Source of the DNA: Triticum aestivum
Lineage: Eukaryota; Streptophyta; Magnoliopsida; Poales; Poaceae
Reading direction: 5' to 3'
Assembly (NCBI RefSeq): GCF_018294505.1
Contig: NC_057812.1
Span: 61,822,013-61,886,012 of the forward strand
Length of the DNA: 64,000 bases
A model generated the notes under the pieces. The model searched no databases. It had not been told where the DNA came from and saw only the letters and a list, made by a program, of their open reading frames with translations. The translations under genes were made by a program, and so were the position numbers. How positions within the stretch are numbered: position 1 is the stretch's first letter; the number at the start of each line of letters is the position of its first letter. This document shows, one piece after another, positions 1 to 11,242 of this stretch.

Positions 1-1390
1 TCCCGGCACCGACGGTGGTCCATCCCGCACCCCCATGGAGCGGCTACCTTGAAGCCGGCGCCATGGGCGACATCTCCACGGCAGCTCTCCCCCAGTGCGA
101 GGCCCCTTCAGCGGCGACGTCCATACCAGCCGGATCTGCTGCTGCTGCTCCGGCTCTCGCTCACTCGCCCAGCTGCTGCTGCTGATCTCCCCCTCGCTCG
201 TGCTGCTGCTCTGTTCCGATTAAGCCACACTTCAGTCGACTGAATCGACTTTTGGGTCAGTCGGTTTTCAGGGGNNNNNNNNNNNNNNNNNNNNNNNNNN
301 NNNNNNNNNNNNNNNNNNNNNNNNNNNNNNNNNNNNNNNNNNNNNNNNNNNNNNNNNNNNNNNNNNNNNNNNNNNNNNNNNNNNNNNNNNNNNNNNNNNN
401 NNNNNNNNNNNNNNNNNNNNNNNNNNNNNNNNNNNNNNNNNNNNNNNNNNNNNNNNNNNNNNNNNNNNNNNNNNNNNNNNNNNNNNNNNNNNNNNNNNNN
501 NNNNNNNNNNNNNNNNNNNNNNNNNNNNNNNNNNNNNNNNNNNNNNNNNNNNNNNNNNNNNNNNNNNNNNNNNNNNGCCGGAGTTAAGGAAGAACCACCC
601 GCAGTAGGGACGGGGCTCGCCGGAGAGGTACCCCACTATCTACCTTAGGGTTCAGGGTGGGGCGGGGGGCCTAGAGGGCTGGTCGGGGCGGCGAGGCGGT
701 GCTGGGGCCGGCGGTTCGGCCAGTGGTGGCTGGCGGCTCAGGGGGGTGCAGGTTGAAGATGAACTGCAGGCCCTCCCTAAACTACATGTCATGTGCCTCT
801 CTGCTACCATTGCGTTCAGTTTCGACAGTAGCATTCAGATTCCATAGTAAATTTCAGTTTCGACAGTTAAGTTCAGAGTCAACAGTTTTAATCTCATCTG
901 TTGTAGTCAGGTGGTTTTTGGTGATGTTAATTTTACATCCATTTTACATCATCTATTGGACATGCTATTAGAATCCCACTTGAGATTGACGATGTATGTC
1001 TTGTGCTGCTTCAGCCTTGACATCTTACGGCTCACTGGAGCTGCTCCAATGACAGAACGATCTGTCACAACAGAGCAGTGCCCTGGACGCCGTCTATAGA
1101 TTCCTTAGATCTTCCTCCACACCTCCGACAGCCACCTCTGCCTCAACTGCTTCAGCGACTAACCCAATGATGCTGAGGTCGACACGGCTACAGCAAAGAG
1201 GTTGTACACTTGTTGCATCACTTATTACTATACATTCACGTCGATCCATTAGGGCTATTTTGGTTCAACGGAAAAACATCGATCCACTGGTTGTTACCAT
1301 CACTCTAAATTTCTGCATGCTCTCCTTACATAATCTCACCATATTTTTGTCGTATGCATGTCATATATTGTACACAGTCATGCTGAACAT
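1..1390. other. GC-rich then AT-rich stretch with no supported gene
   Basis: Bases 1-240 and 577-780 are GC-rich with CTG/CTGCTG runs, as in plant 5' UTR or first-exon DNA, and are separated by a gap. Bases 780-1390 are AT-rich with no convincing coding potential. By position it could be the 5' part of the degenerate CACTA-1 ORF. The short open frames here look like chance. Confidence 0.4.
275..576. other. assembly gap (302 N)
   Basis: Run of N. Open frames spanning it are artefacts. Confidence 0.99.
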
Positions 1391-3950
1391 GTAGAGAAAA
1401 AGAGAAGAGTTTTGTGCGGCGATACAATGTCATGCAGACATCGCTCCATGGTGGGTTCAATGGCAAACCCTCCCCACCCCTCTCTAGATTCTAATCCAGA
1501 GCAAGATATCTCTTCTGAGGAGGATTCAGACGCCGCTGACCACTCCTATTTACCCCCAAGGTGTTTGCTCTACCTTGGCATGATGATGTTAGTCATATCA
1601 TGCATATGTTGCCTTGAAGTGCCTACTTTTAACATCATATATGTGATCTGCTTAGTTTAGACATGTTCTATAATGCCACCTGTTTAGTTTCTCTATCATA
1701 TATGGGAATTATGCAGTCTCATGTCTTTTAGCAGCCATAATATATGTGAAATGTGCAATGCCATCCTGTTTAACCAGGCATCACATATTTGAATGATATC
1801 TTGCCCATCCTTTTCTTCATTACATTTCCATTTGTCGACAATGTTTGTACATTAAACTACTCTTCCTGTGAATCAGCCATTTGGGTGGGAGATAGAAAAA
1901 TCTGGAGTGAAAACAGGGCCTTCAGAGCAGACAGTGCTACCTGTCGAAGCAGATCTCTTGTTGGGTCCCGATAGCTCCTCAGAGATGGATTCAGAGACAG
2001 ATGACCAGTCCTATTCCCCCACTCAGGTGTATGCTCTAACTTGGCATGGTTATACTGCTCATATCATGCATACGGTGTCTTGCATTGCATAGTTTAGACA
2101 TCATATACACAATATTCAACACCATGTTCTTAGTTCAGAGATCATATCGAATGCCCTCTGTTGAGCACATAAATCACATATGTGAATTAAAATATGCGAT
2201 CCTGATTACTTAGATAACATGCAAGTGAATTATGTCATGTGATCTTGTTTAGTTATTCATCATATCTTTGAATTATGTTATGCTATGCTATCTAGTTTAG
2301 ATAGACATCATATATGTGAAATTATGTCATGCTATCCGTTTTAGTTAAACAATATACGTGTCAACTATTTCATGCCCTCTTTTTTCCACACTATCTATTG
2401 CATCTGTCTCTCATACAATGTCTGTACATTCAACTATGTTTCCTGTTTATCAGCCATTTGAATTGGAGCGGGTGATGCCAGTATCTAGCGGACTAAAAAC
2501 ACGGTCTTCAAATAAAACAGTGCTACCTCTTGGTGGAGATAGCACCCCGGTTGTACATGCACAAGAACCAGCCCTACCACACATAACCCAAACTCTCGCA
2601 GATTGTACCCCTACTACGATGGACAGAGAACCAACTTCACCCAATCTAACCCCAACCCTACCCAATAGTAACCCAGTTCCTGTTGACACAATACCATCTC
2701 CACCATAGAGCTCCCAAACAAGAGCAGTTAGTAAGGCAGCACCAGTGCCCATAGGGCCAGTACTATCACGGCGAACCCCAACTCCACCAGTTAGTATGCC
2801 TATTCTTGTGGAGGAAGCACAACCAGCTAGTCGTAGTTTAGCATCTATCGCATTTGATGTTGTTAAATCATATGTGCGTATCTTCCCATCTTGGAAATAT
2901 TATACTCAAGATGAAGGAAAATGCCAATTGCAGGTGTTTGTCCAGGAGTTATGTGTAAGTAATGTTATTCATGGCAATTACTTTGCTTCGTCCCACACAT
3001 CCTACCTCCATGATCGTTATAATACAGCAAATTTTCCCATTTTTCTCTATGGAGAAGGACCGATTTGGAAACTCAGGATGAGGTAACCTGTGCTAATACC
3101 TCTGCTATCTTCAAGAATGCTTGGTGGCAGTATCGGAATTACCTGAAGAAAACGTACTTCACCGGCAAAGAAACTCATCAAATTCCCTTACGTTTTCCTG
3201 AGACACATTTACTGGACGATGACTGGGAATGCCTTGTTCTGTACTGGTCCTGAACCAAGAATGTGGTAAGGTCTATGAGCTCATTTTCTATTTTTAAGTA
3301 TTATATTCTTGCGTCTTACTGTACTCTGTTCATGTAGAACAAGTGGCTAAACTTGAAGAACAACTGTTCTAATTTAAGATTCCATTGCTACCATAGGACA
3401 TAGATATATGTTTGTTTGATGCTTTTATTATGTACTAGTACTTGGCAATAGAAGACTTGGTAGTTTAATCCTGTCCACCTTACTGATGAACTGGTTCACC
3501 GAAATGAGTTTCGTATACTAGTACATGCTAAACTTGTTATGTGTCTGCTTGTTTGTTCTTTTAGAATGCTGACAGAATATTGGGGAAGAGTGCCTTATTA
3601 AGCAACGGTAAAGGAAGTAATGCAGATAAGGTTCAGGATAGTACACATCCTGTCTTGGTTTAGTGTTGGAGTTACTGGCCACTACCGCTTGCACAAGGTA
3701 TTCAAACTCACTGTCTGAATCAGTTCGGTTTCTTGAGTCTCAACTACAAGCTAAAAGACATCGATCAGCTATGTTGCAACAAGAAGCGGAAGGACTGCGA
3801 AGTCCCTGGAGCATTCAGATGCATACTTTCTGGTGCAACAGCAAGCATTGGAGGATTTTAGTGCCAAATAGGACAAAGCTAATCAGCTTGCTAAGCTTAT
3901 TGCGAGCATGGTGGATACCCAGGATAACGTTTCTTGAGCTCTTCTGAAGT
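1391..3950 (+). pseudogene. degenerate CACTA accessory ORF, possibly Transposase_24 (Ptta/En/Spm) type
   Basis: Coding-like blocks are separated by intron-like AT-rich DNA. Acidic/serine-rich blocks lie near 1440-1558 and 1880-2025, each ending at a GTGT-type donor, and a proline/threonine-rich block lies at 2455-2930. A block at 3065-3253 holds AWWQYRNYLKKTYF and a downstream DDDWECLVLYWS motif. That spacing resembles the W...W core of the plant En/Spm-associated family Pfam 'Transposase_24' (PF03004), from memory. A coiled-coil-like, glutamine/glutamate-rich tail follows at 3663-3930. Stops and frameshifts break it: a TAG at about 2706, a TGA right after the YWS motif, and a frame change at about 3810. 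The role of such proteins in CACTA movement is not well defined. Assignment is moderate; the exon limits are approximate. Confidence 0.45.
1580..2370. repeat. degenerate minisatellite-like introns of CACTA-1 ORF
   Basis: The intron-like DNA is built of diverged repeats of a 35-45 bp motif, roughly CATCATATATGTGAATTATG then a CATGCTATCC and TGTTTAGTT tail. Copies can be seen near 1640-1700, 1735-1790, 2090-2110, 2165-2230 and 2255-2350. The acidic exon blocks between them resemble each other, so exon-intron units may have been duplicated. Confidence 0.55.
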
Positions 3951-4254
3951 TGTTTCAGTTATGCTCTTGTTTTTCTGCCACGTTTATTTGCACTGGTGGC
4001 CAATTTTGACGGCCAGTGTATATGATATGCTTCTTTGTTCCCTATATTTGCACTGGTGGCGAACTTTGATGCCCAGTGGATGTAATATGTGTAATAGCCG
4101 TGATAGCCTAGCGTTAGTTGCTTGCTTATTTATTTCCTTGTTGTCTTGTTTATTTGTTTGCTTGTAGTCATTGCAGTTCTTTTTCTGCAGTTAACTAGTG
4201 GCTGCAATAACCTAATTTTTAAAACTAGGGCACAATAACCATGGGCTAATATTT

Positions 4255-5060
4255 ACTATAGTGACACTTGGCCTCCTACGGGCCGTAGAAACAGTGGGTC
4301 TTCTATGGGCCATAGAAATAGTAGGCCTTCCACGGGCCGTAGAAACAACGGGCCTTCTACGGGTCGTATCATCAATGGGCCTTATATGGGCCGTATGATC
4401 TATTGGCCAAACATGGGCCAATAACAGGCCGCATTATGGCCGTAAACGGGCTAGAGTTGGAATCGTCTGTTCATGGGCCGACCGTAACGGGCCATCATTA
4501 ATAGGCCATATTTGATGACGCTATGAAAACGGCCCAACGTATTAGCGGACCACAAACGGGCCGACTGTAACCACGGGCTGAATTTGGCCCACAAGCAGAA
4601 AATGACAGTAACGTGCCGTAAGTAAACGAATGCTGGAAATGAGCCCAAAAATAAATGGGCTCTGAGAAGGCCGAAAGATAACATGGGCTGGAAACGGCCC
4701 AACGGAATAACGGGCCATTAATGGGTATAAAGTGATACACTGTTCATTACGGGCCAGTTTCACCACGGGCCGTTAATGGGTGTAAAATGATACACTGTTC
4801 ATTACGGGCCAGTTTCACCACGGGCCGTTAATAGGCCAAGAGTTACATAGGGCCTCATATGGGCCGAAAGACGTCATGGGCCATACATGGGCCAGAAGTG
4901 AAAACGGGATGGGATCATATTGGATGGACTAGATGATGCTACTAGGCATAATTCGGATAGGGCGTAACGGGCCTTGGGTTAGCGGGCTATAAATGGGCTA
5001 TATGCGAACTGGCCGTTAACAGGCTTTCCATGGGCCGGCCCGCCACCTTTTGACCAAGTC
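4255..5060. repeat. CACTA-1 subterminal repeat array (GGGCC-rich)
   Basis: Dozens of short repeats on the pattern ACGGGCC, GGGCCGTA or TGGGCC occur in both orientations, such as GGGCCGTAGAAACA units at 4280-4350. Arrays of this kind next to CACTA termini are the expected transposase-binding regions, which is family knowledge and not shown here. It includes the 55-bp tandem repeat at 4712-4835. Confidence 0.8.
4712..4835. repeat. two-copy 55-bp tandem repeat in the subterminal array
   Basis: The block GATACACTGTTCATTACGGG with its flanks recurs exactly 55 bp apart (GATACAC at 4734 and 4789). The two units differ at only a few positions. Confidence 0.8.
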
Positions 5061-5517
5061 AAATGGGACGGCCTTTTCACAGGAATGGGCCTCTGTTGGG
5101 TCGTGCCACATGTCGACGTATCATAGGAGCCTTCCGTCCAATGAGTGGGTGACATCTGTCCCAATGATGAGCCGACACGTGTTTCCTCCAGCCAATGATG
5201 ATTTTACACGTGGAAAATCCCCATTGGTCGGGGCTGTTAATGGGTTATCGGATCCAAAACCCGACCCGATAGCTTAACGGCGTTCCGTTATGGTGGATGC
5301 CACGTGTCGGTCACCCTTGACGAAAGCACTTCTGTGACGTGCGATTTATCGTCATGGAAGTGGACACTTCCGTGATGATAATTTTGGTAATGTCATGGAA
5401 CACTTCTATGATAGCACAGGTATGACTATCTTGATTCTGCATAAATTTGTCATGGATGTACATGCATGATAAAAAAAGCGACCTACTGTGACAAACACGT
5501 ATCATCACGGAAGTGTA

Positions 5518-5530
5518 TTTTTTTGTAGTG
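5518..5530 (-). repeat. CACTA-1 right terminal inverted repeat end
   Basis: TTTTTTTGTAGTG is the reverse complement of CACTACAAAAAAA. The partner TIR is not in view. Confidence 0.8.
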
Positions 5531-8500
5531 TAAGCTCCGGGCGGCCGGATATTTTGCGAAAGAGATCGCCCATCACCTGCCAGCCGAGGGACAAGTCGTC
5601 CCCACGTCGGAGCCCACCGAGAGGGTAGTATTCATCCCCCATTTCTTCCGCGGGCTAGGGTTTCCACTCCACCCTTTCGTCTGCGGGCTGATGTACTACT
5701 ATGGGATAGATTTCCATGATCTATCCCCGAATTCTTTCCTCTGCGTCCATTCCCCACTTCGGGCTATGGCTCAAAATCTTCAACGTGAATCCGAAGGTGG
5801 TGGAGGGACAACATGTGGAGTGCGGAGGGGCCATGGTGAGCAAGCTATCCAATGTCTCATGGCCTAAAGGCACCTTTGTGGAGACAGTAAAGGAGTGGTA
5901 GAAGCAGTGGTTCTATATTACATAACCTCGCAGCACCACCTGGGTTGCAGCTGCTGAATTCCGCTCCAGCGCTCCCATATGCGACTCACCTCCTAGGTCA
6001 AGAAGAGTCCGAACTGGTGTGCACCTGACGAGCTGATAGCGCTGCAGATGCGCGTTCAAAGCATGCTGACCAAGGACATTAAGCTCGTTGACGTTATCCA
6101 GGTGATGCTAATCCGCTGGATTCTTCCATGTCAGCGCCGCTGCCGCCCTTTATGGGAATTCAATTTGGAGAAGCACCAGACCCTGAAAAGGCTCTTCGAT
6201 ACTTCTCACGAAGGGGCCTTGAAGTTGCTTTTTAAGGGCAACGAGAAGCCACCGGCCACGGACTCAGAACGTGGTCACAATTGTAACCGCCCCGCCAGCG
6301 AGGTATGTTACTTTTGATGTACTCCCAACTTCACTGTTTCGAGGATGATGTCTGAGATTTTAGTATTGCTTCCTCAGGACTGGGTGGAGAGGGCGAAGCG
6401 GATCCAGTGTCCGGCTCTGTTACCCGAAGAACCAGTCATCCCGCGCTTGGCGAGGATGCTGGTGCCGACGCCATATACGGTGCCAGAAAAGAAGGCCAAG
6501 AAGAAGGCCAAGGGGGCCAAGAGTAGCCCCCGTCGCAAGGGCACTTCGGACGCGACGTCCGAAGACGATGAGGCCCATTCCTTTATCCTTGAGGAAAATG
6601 ACGAGGAAGAGGAGGAGGCGGAGGGAAACAACCCTCCTCCCGAGGAGAGGAAGAAGAAGAGGGTGGCCTCGGCACATCTAGAGGTGAAAGCACCCAAAAA
6701 GGGGAAGGGCGCCCCAGCGGTCAACACCACATGGGACGCTGACAGTAGTCCGGAACGTCACCCCCGTACTAGGCCCCAGGCCGCATCGTAAGTGACATGG
6801 CTTATTCATGTGCATATCAGCCCTGTCTTTTTATTATTCTAACATGGTTAATCCACACTATTGCAGTCCGGCCCGTGACCTTATCCAGCAATCCTCATCT
6901 GGAGGTTTGTTGGCTCTGTCGGAGATGGCGAGCATGTCGCCACCGCCTGCTTACTCCCTCGGGGCCAGGGACGACACCGAAGTGTTATCCCGGAGGACCG
7001 CTCCAAGGGGAGGAGCCCAGGACGTTGTCCGGGAGGCGCCACAAGGCGGGAGCTCCACTGCCGGACACACAGGGGAGTCAGTCCCCAAGGAGACTGGCAA
7101 AGAGGGCTGTATCCAGTTCGGCCCTCAGCCGAATACGATTCTGGAGCACAATATGGCTCCGGAGTCGGGCGAGAAGCCCCCTTTGAAGGAGGGGGGTGCG
7201 TCGCCTCCACCGGTGGCTCCTGTCCATCCAGGAGTGCCAGATGACCTGATGGGGGCGCTACGAAGTGCCTCCGTCATTGACAAGCACCGTATCCTTACGG
7301 GTGTGGTGATTGAGAAGGTTCAGTCCACCCAGAGTGGACTGAATGAAGCCTGCAGTAGCCTGTTAACAGGTTTCGAGGTAAGAAAGAGAAAAACCCTGTA
7401 TAGTCCGTAGCCCCTAGGACGGTGTCCGGTGTTCGTCGAGGAGGACCGGACACGGAATCAATCCTTAATTATAAGAGGCTGACTGAATATGTATCGATAA
7501 GAAGGCGTCCCTATTGGCCGCGACCTCGCATGCTGCCGAGGTCTCCGAGCTGAAGCGGAGGCTGGAGCGGACCGAGAACGAGCTTGGCGAGGTTAAGGTT
7601 CGGCTCTAGGAGAAGCAAGGTGAGGAACGACTTGCTATATGTTCGGGAAAGGATAGCGTTGTATATTGATAGCGGTATTGTGATATGTGCAGAAGCCGCG
7701 ATCGAGGTCGAGGCCCTGAGGAAGGCCCTGGGTGAGGCCGAGGAGCAAGCTGTCCAGCAGCAGGCCGCCCGTAAGAAGCTAAATGCCCGGGTCAAAGAAG
7801 TCCACCAGGAGCTCCAGGATGCGGTGAAAAAATGCGAGGCCTTGGAGCATGATGTGTCGGTTCGAGGGGCCGAACTCGCCAAGGCTCGTCAAAGCGCGGA
7901 GACTGCACGGAATAAGGCCCAAGCCACCCTCCAGGAGATCTAGGAGGCCAAGAAGATCATGGCGGGTAAGGCATTTAAGGTGCAAAGCCAGTATGCGGAG
8001 AAGTAGTACCTTTTACTAACCCAGGTTCGGAGTTCCCCAGGTGCTTTTGCGGATTTTCCATGTAGTGTATGAGACGCCGTGGAGTTCTATCGATCCGAAG
8101 GAGGGGGCTCTTCGGAGAGGCTCTTCTGGTCGCAGTATGCGGCACCAAAGCATCCCGTATCCTTCACCGATCAGCTGAAGTAGCTGGTGGAGCTGCATAG
8201 GGTGGACGAACTAGCCATTAAGGATTTGATAATCTGGCTGTGGCCAGCCGAAGCTATTCCTAGTAGCTACTTCGGACTCGTGAGGTGGATGGTGAACGCC
8301 TATCCTCGGCTGGACGTTATCAAGCACTCCGTCTGTAGTGAAATTGCCCGTATGGCTTTCGCTCGCTTCAAGATGTGGTGGGCGAAGATGAACACTGTTG
8401 AAGTTGCCAGCGGGCTGCCGGAGGGCAAGGAGCACCGCACACCCGAGCGATATTTCGAGGATGTCGTAGAAGCGTCTCAACTTGTGGTGGCGCAATGCTC

Positions 8501-8620
8501 GCGTGACATTGTATTTTTAATAAATGTATTCATGTTGCCTTTGTATCATGTTAACAAAGCCAGTTTTTGTGAAGTAATTTTATTATGCTTTGAATTGTTT
8601 CCTCCTGTGCGGCTGTGTTG
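5531..8620 (+). pseudogene. antisense extra ORF of T: 'putative gypsy-type transposon' (PF04195-like)
   Basis: The frame opens mid-protein at 5532 (KLRAAGYFAKEIAHHLP), right after CACTA-1. The conserved stretch RGLGFPLHPF then GLMYYYGIDFHDLSPNSF follows at 5650-5740, and HFGLWLKIFNV at 5753-5785 in another frame. Intron-like breaks with GT...AG ends occur at about 6301-6378 and 6789-6866. A lysine/glutamate-rich low-complexity block (6480-6720), a coiled-coil block (7695-7940) and a C-terminal block around 8190-8500 complete it. Lesions are a deletion/frameshift at about 5740-5750, TAG at 5899, and TAG codons near 7608 and 7940. Pfam calls this family Transposase_28, but no transposase activity is established. 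It runs opposite to gag, as expected for the antisense ORF of Tat elements. The N-terminus can be compared with the fragment in U at 40243-40344. Confidence 0.75.
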
Positions 8621-9687
8621 TGTGTAATATGAGGGTTGGCCAGTCGTTGGCTTCTTCCCTGACATAGATATTACAGAGGTGTTCGGGATGGAATCTAAAC
8701 AATCTTGATCCAATTACATGGTCCTTTGAAGGAGTTGTTTAGTGCAACGAACAAGGCAATCATACTTTATGGCTTTAACGCCCTCACTTAGCCATAGGAG
8801 TTTTATAATAAAGCGTGGGCGCAGCCCCTGGTTTAAGCCAGAGTACTGTCAGCATCTGATCGGGAAGTGCCAATCTCTCGCGTAACTCGGGAAAAATCTC
8901 CAACGATTTGTAACCCTCGAGTAGCTGACCGGCTCTCGCCGCATCATGATATCACTTTTCGTCTTTCTCTACTGAGGTGCTCGTCTTGTCAAAGCCAGGG
9001 CACAATCGCAGTAGTTCTCCCTTTACTACCCTAGCCGATGGAGCGGAACATAGGGTAGCAAGCACAGGAGCTGGGCAACCCAACTATTGACCAAAGACAT
9101 GATTCGGAGCCAATGCATATAATGCTAAATTCGGGGTGCCGAACTTATATAAGAAGTGTTCGGACTGTGCTACCATATTGTGAGGCAACAGGTAGCCCCT
9201 GGCGAATATTAAAAGTAAAAGAGTGTCGATGCAACAAATAAGCAGATCAAAATAAAAACGAAGTAAGAAGCGAAAATCACAGGAACTGGGCCACGAACCA
9301 TTTTTATTATAATTGGATGGGTACGTCAAGGCGTATCTTGTGTACAGATGGTGCGAGAAGTATCCGGCCATTTAACATGCCGGCCTCAATAGGGCGCAGC
9401 GTGCGGGTCCGGAGAAATAAGTATGAATACCGTCCCTACACACCTGTGTTGCTTGCCTCCGTTGTATTTCTGTCCTTCTAAAGGACTTGACATTAGGCCC
9501 GCGGAAAAAGGGTGCATGAAACAAGAAAAGGAAGTAAAAGTATGTGTGTCCGGGATCGGTCCGGCCGAATTGTAGACCCCGGGTTATATCGTGCCTCCGT
9601 TGATGTCCATGGAATTTTGAGTGCGTAGTTGTGTACGTGTGGTACGAATGCCACTACCTCATTGGGGTTGGGACGGAGGCCGAATTT
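8621..9687. other. T internal region with no recognisable coding sequence
   Basis: This lies between the 3' end of the antisense ORF and the protease. In an autonomous element the reverse transcriptase, RNase H and integrase would be expected here, but no FxDD, DxS or DD35E motif is visible on either strand. Only about 1 kb of AT-neutral DNA remains. Confidence 0.6.
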
Positions 9688-10260
9688 CTAGTCGAGCTCT
9701 TGACGAGCCGCGCTGTCCTGTTGCAGTGTAGTTTGCACCCTCTTGATGGTGTCCAGGGGCTCGACAGCTGGATTATAATGTTGCTTGAGAAGGCCGCTCT
9801 GTGCTTCAGCTGCTAAGGCGGCGGTCTGCTCCTCTGTTCGGAGGGAGCCTTCCGTATTGCCACCGACTATTATGACACCGTGTGGACCGGGCATCTTGAG
9901 CTTGAGATAAGCATAGTGTGGCACTGCGTTAAATCTAGCCAACGCGGTTCATCCGAGCAGTGCGTGGTAGCCGCTGCGGAAGGGGACGATATCGAAGATT
10001 AACTCTTCCCTTCGAAAGTTGTCCAGAGAACCGAAGACCACCTCCAGCGTGATCGAGCCCGTACAGCGGGCCTCTACACCTGGTATGACTCCTTTAAATG
10101 TAGTCTTTGTGGGTTGGATTCGTGAGGGATTAATTCCCATCTTCCATACTATATCCTGGTACATCAGGTTGAGGCTGCTTCCACCATCCATCAGGACTCT
10201 TGTTAGGTGGAATCCGTCGATGATAGGGTCAACGACCAGTGCGGCCAAACCGCCATGGCG
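9688..10260 (-). pseudogene. T retropepsin-like protease domain
   Basis: The minus-strand protein carries the aspartic protease loop DGGSSLN at 10188-10174 (D-G-G-S, a variant of D-S/T-G) and then LTRVLMDGG-type flanks. FDIVPFRSGYHALLG at the end of the first frame is the usual second conserved block of Ty3/Gypsy retropepsins. A TGA at 9951-9949 interrupts the frame, which continues to 9688 with RFNAVPHYAYLKLKMPGP. A one-base frame change near 10250-10262 separates it from upstream gag/linker sequence. The protein stops here: no polymerase follows. The family is confident; this copy is dead. Confidence 0.75.
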
Positions 10261-10286
10261 GATACTGATCGGATGATCTCATCGAT

Positions 10287-10518
10287 CGAAGGTGATTGGA
10301 AATGACGACCATGGGTTGAACTTTGGGGCGACTGGCTCAATCGCGTAGACGTCCCTGAGTGCTCGTTTGCGCTCCTTTCTGGGGATGTGCGGCGTATATC
10401 ATGTTCACCGTTTTGACTTGGGGGGGGGGGGGTTCTTCTATCCCCCGGTGTTCGGCTGCCGGGGATCTTCATCCTCGTACTCACTTTGTGATCCCTTTTC
10501 TTTGTTTTCGGCATTTAA
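10287..10518. repeat. left copy of a 231-232 bp duplication flanking an N gap
   Basis: The sequence from CGAAGGTGATTGG to GGCATTTAA is repeated at 11012-11242. The only difference I see is a run of 13 G here versus 12 in the right copy. It probably marks an unmerged contig overlap. Confidence 0.9.
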
Positions 10519-11011
10519 NNNNNNNNNNNNNNNNNNNNNNNNNNNNNNNNNNNNNNNNNNNNNNNNNNNNNNNNNNNNNNNNNNNNNNNNNNNNNNNNNN
10601 NNNNNNNNNNNNNNNNNNNNNNNNNNNNNNNNNNNNNNNNNNNNNNNNNNNNNNNNNNNNNNNNNNNNNNNNNNNNNNNNNNNNNNNNNNNNNNNNNNNN
10701 NNNNNNNNNNNNNNNNNNNNNNNNNNNNNNNNNNNNNNNNNNNNNNNNNNNNNNNNNNNNNNNNNNNNNNNNNNNNNNNNNNNNNNNNNNNNNNNNNNNN
10801 NNNNNNNNNNNNNNNNNNNNNNNNNNNNNNNNNNNNNNNNNNNNNNNNNNNNNNNNNNNNNNNNNNNNNNNNNNNNNNNNNNNNNNNNNNNNNNNNNNNN
10901 NNNNNNNNNNNNNNNNNNNNNNNNNNNNNNNNNNNNNNNNNNNNNNNNNNNNNNNNNNNNNNNNNNNNNNNNNNNNNNNNNNNNNNNNNNNNNNNNNNNN
11001 NNNNNNNNNNN
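10519..11011. other. assembly gap (493 N), probably artefactual
   Basis: Run of N between two copies of the same sequence. T's gag-to-protease coding region would be continuous if one copy and the gap were absent. Confidence 0.95.
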
Positions 11012-11242
11012 CGAAGGTGATTGGAAATGACGACCATGGGTTGAACTTTGGGGCGACTGGCTCAATCGCGTAGACGTCCCTGAGTGCTCGTTTGCGCTCC
11101 TTTCTGGGGATGTGCGGCGTATATCATGTTCACCGTTTTGACTTGGGGGGGGGGGGTTCTTCTATCCCCCGGTGTTCGGCTGCCGGGGATCTTCATCCTC
11201 GTACTCACTTTGTGATCCCTTTTCTTTGTTTTCGGCATTTAA
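11012..11242. repeat. right copy of the gap-flanking duplication
   Basis: Matches 10287-10518 apart from one G in the homopolymer. Only this copy continues into T gag. Confidence 0.9.

Larger units (their letters stand above)
1..5530. mobile_element. CACTA-1: right part of a CACTA (En/Spm) DNA transposon
   Basis: The right boundary is visible: the sequence ends in TTTTTTTGTAGTG at 5518-5530, the reverse complement of a CACTA terminus starting CACTACAAAAAAA. Directly after it, the reading frame of T's antisense ORF resumes at 5531, so the element sits inside T. Inward from the end come G-box-rich sequence, a long array of GGGCC-type subterminal repeats (about 4255-5060) and a degenerate multi-exon ORF. 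The left terminus is not found and probably lies outside the window, so the assignment of bases 1-1390 to this element is inference. The CACTA class is clear from the terminus and subterminal array; the family name is not assigned. Confidence 0.75.

Noticed and set aside
10359..11065. Long open frames of about 200 codons
   Set aside because: Almost entirely N. Artefact of the gap.
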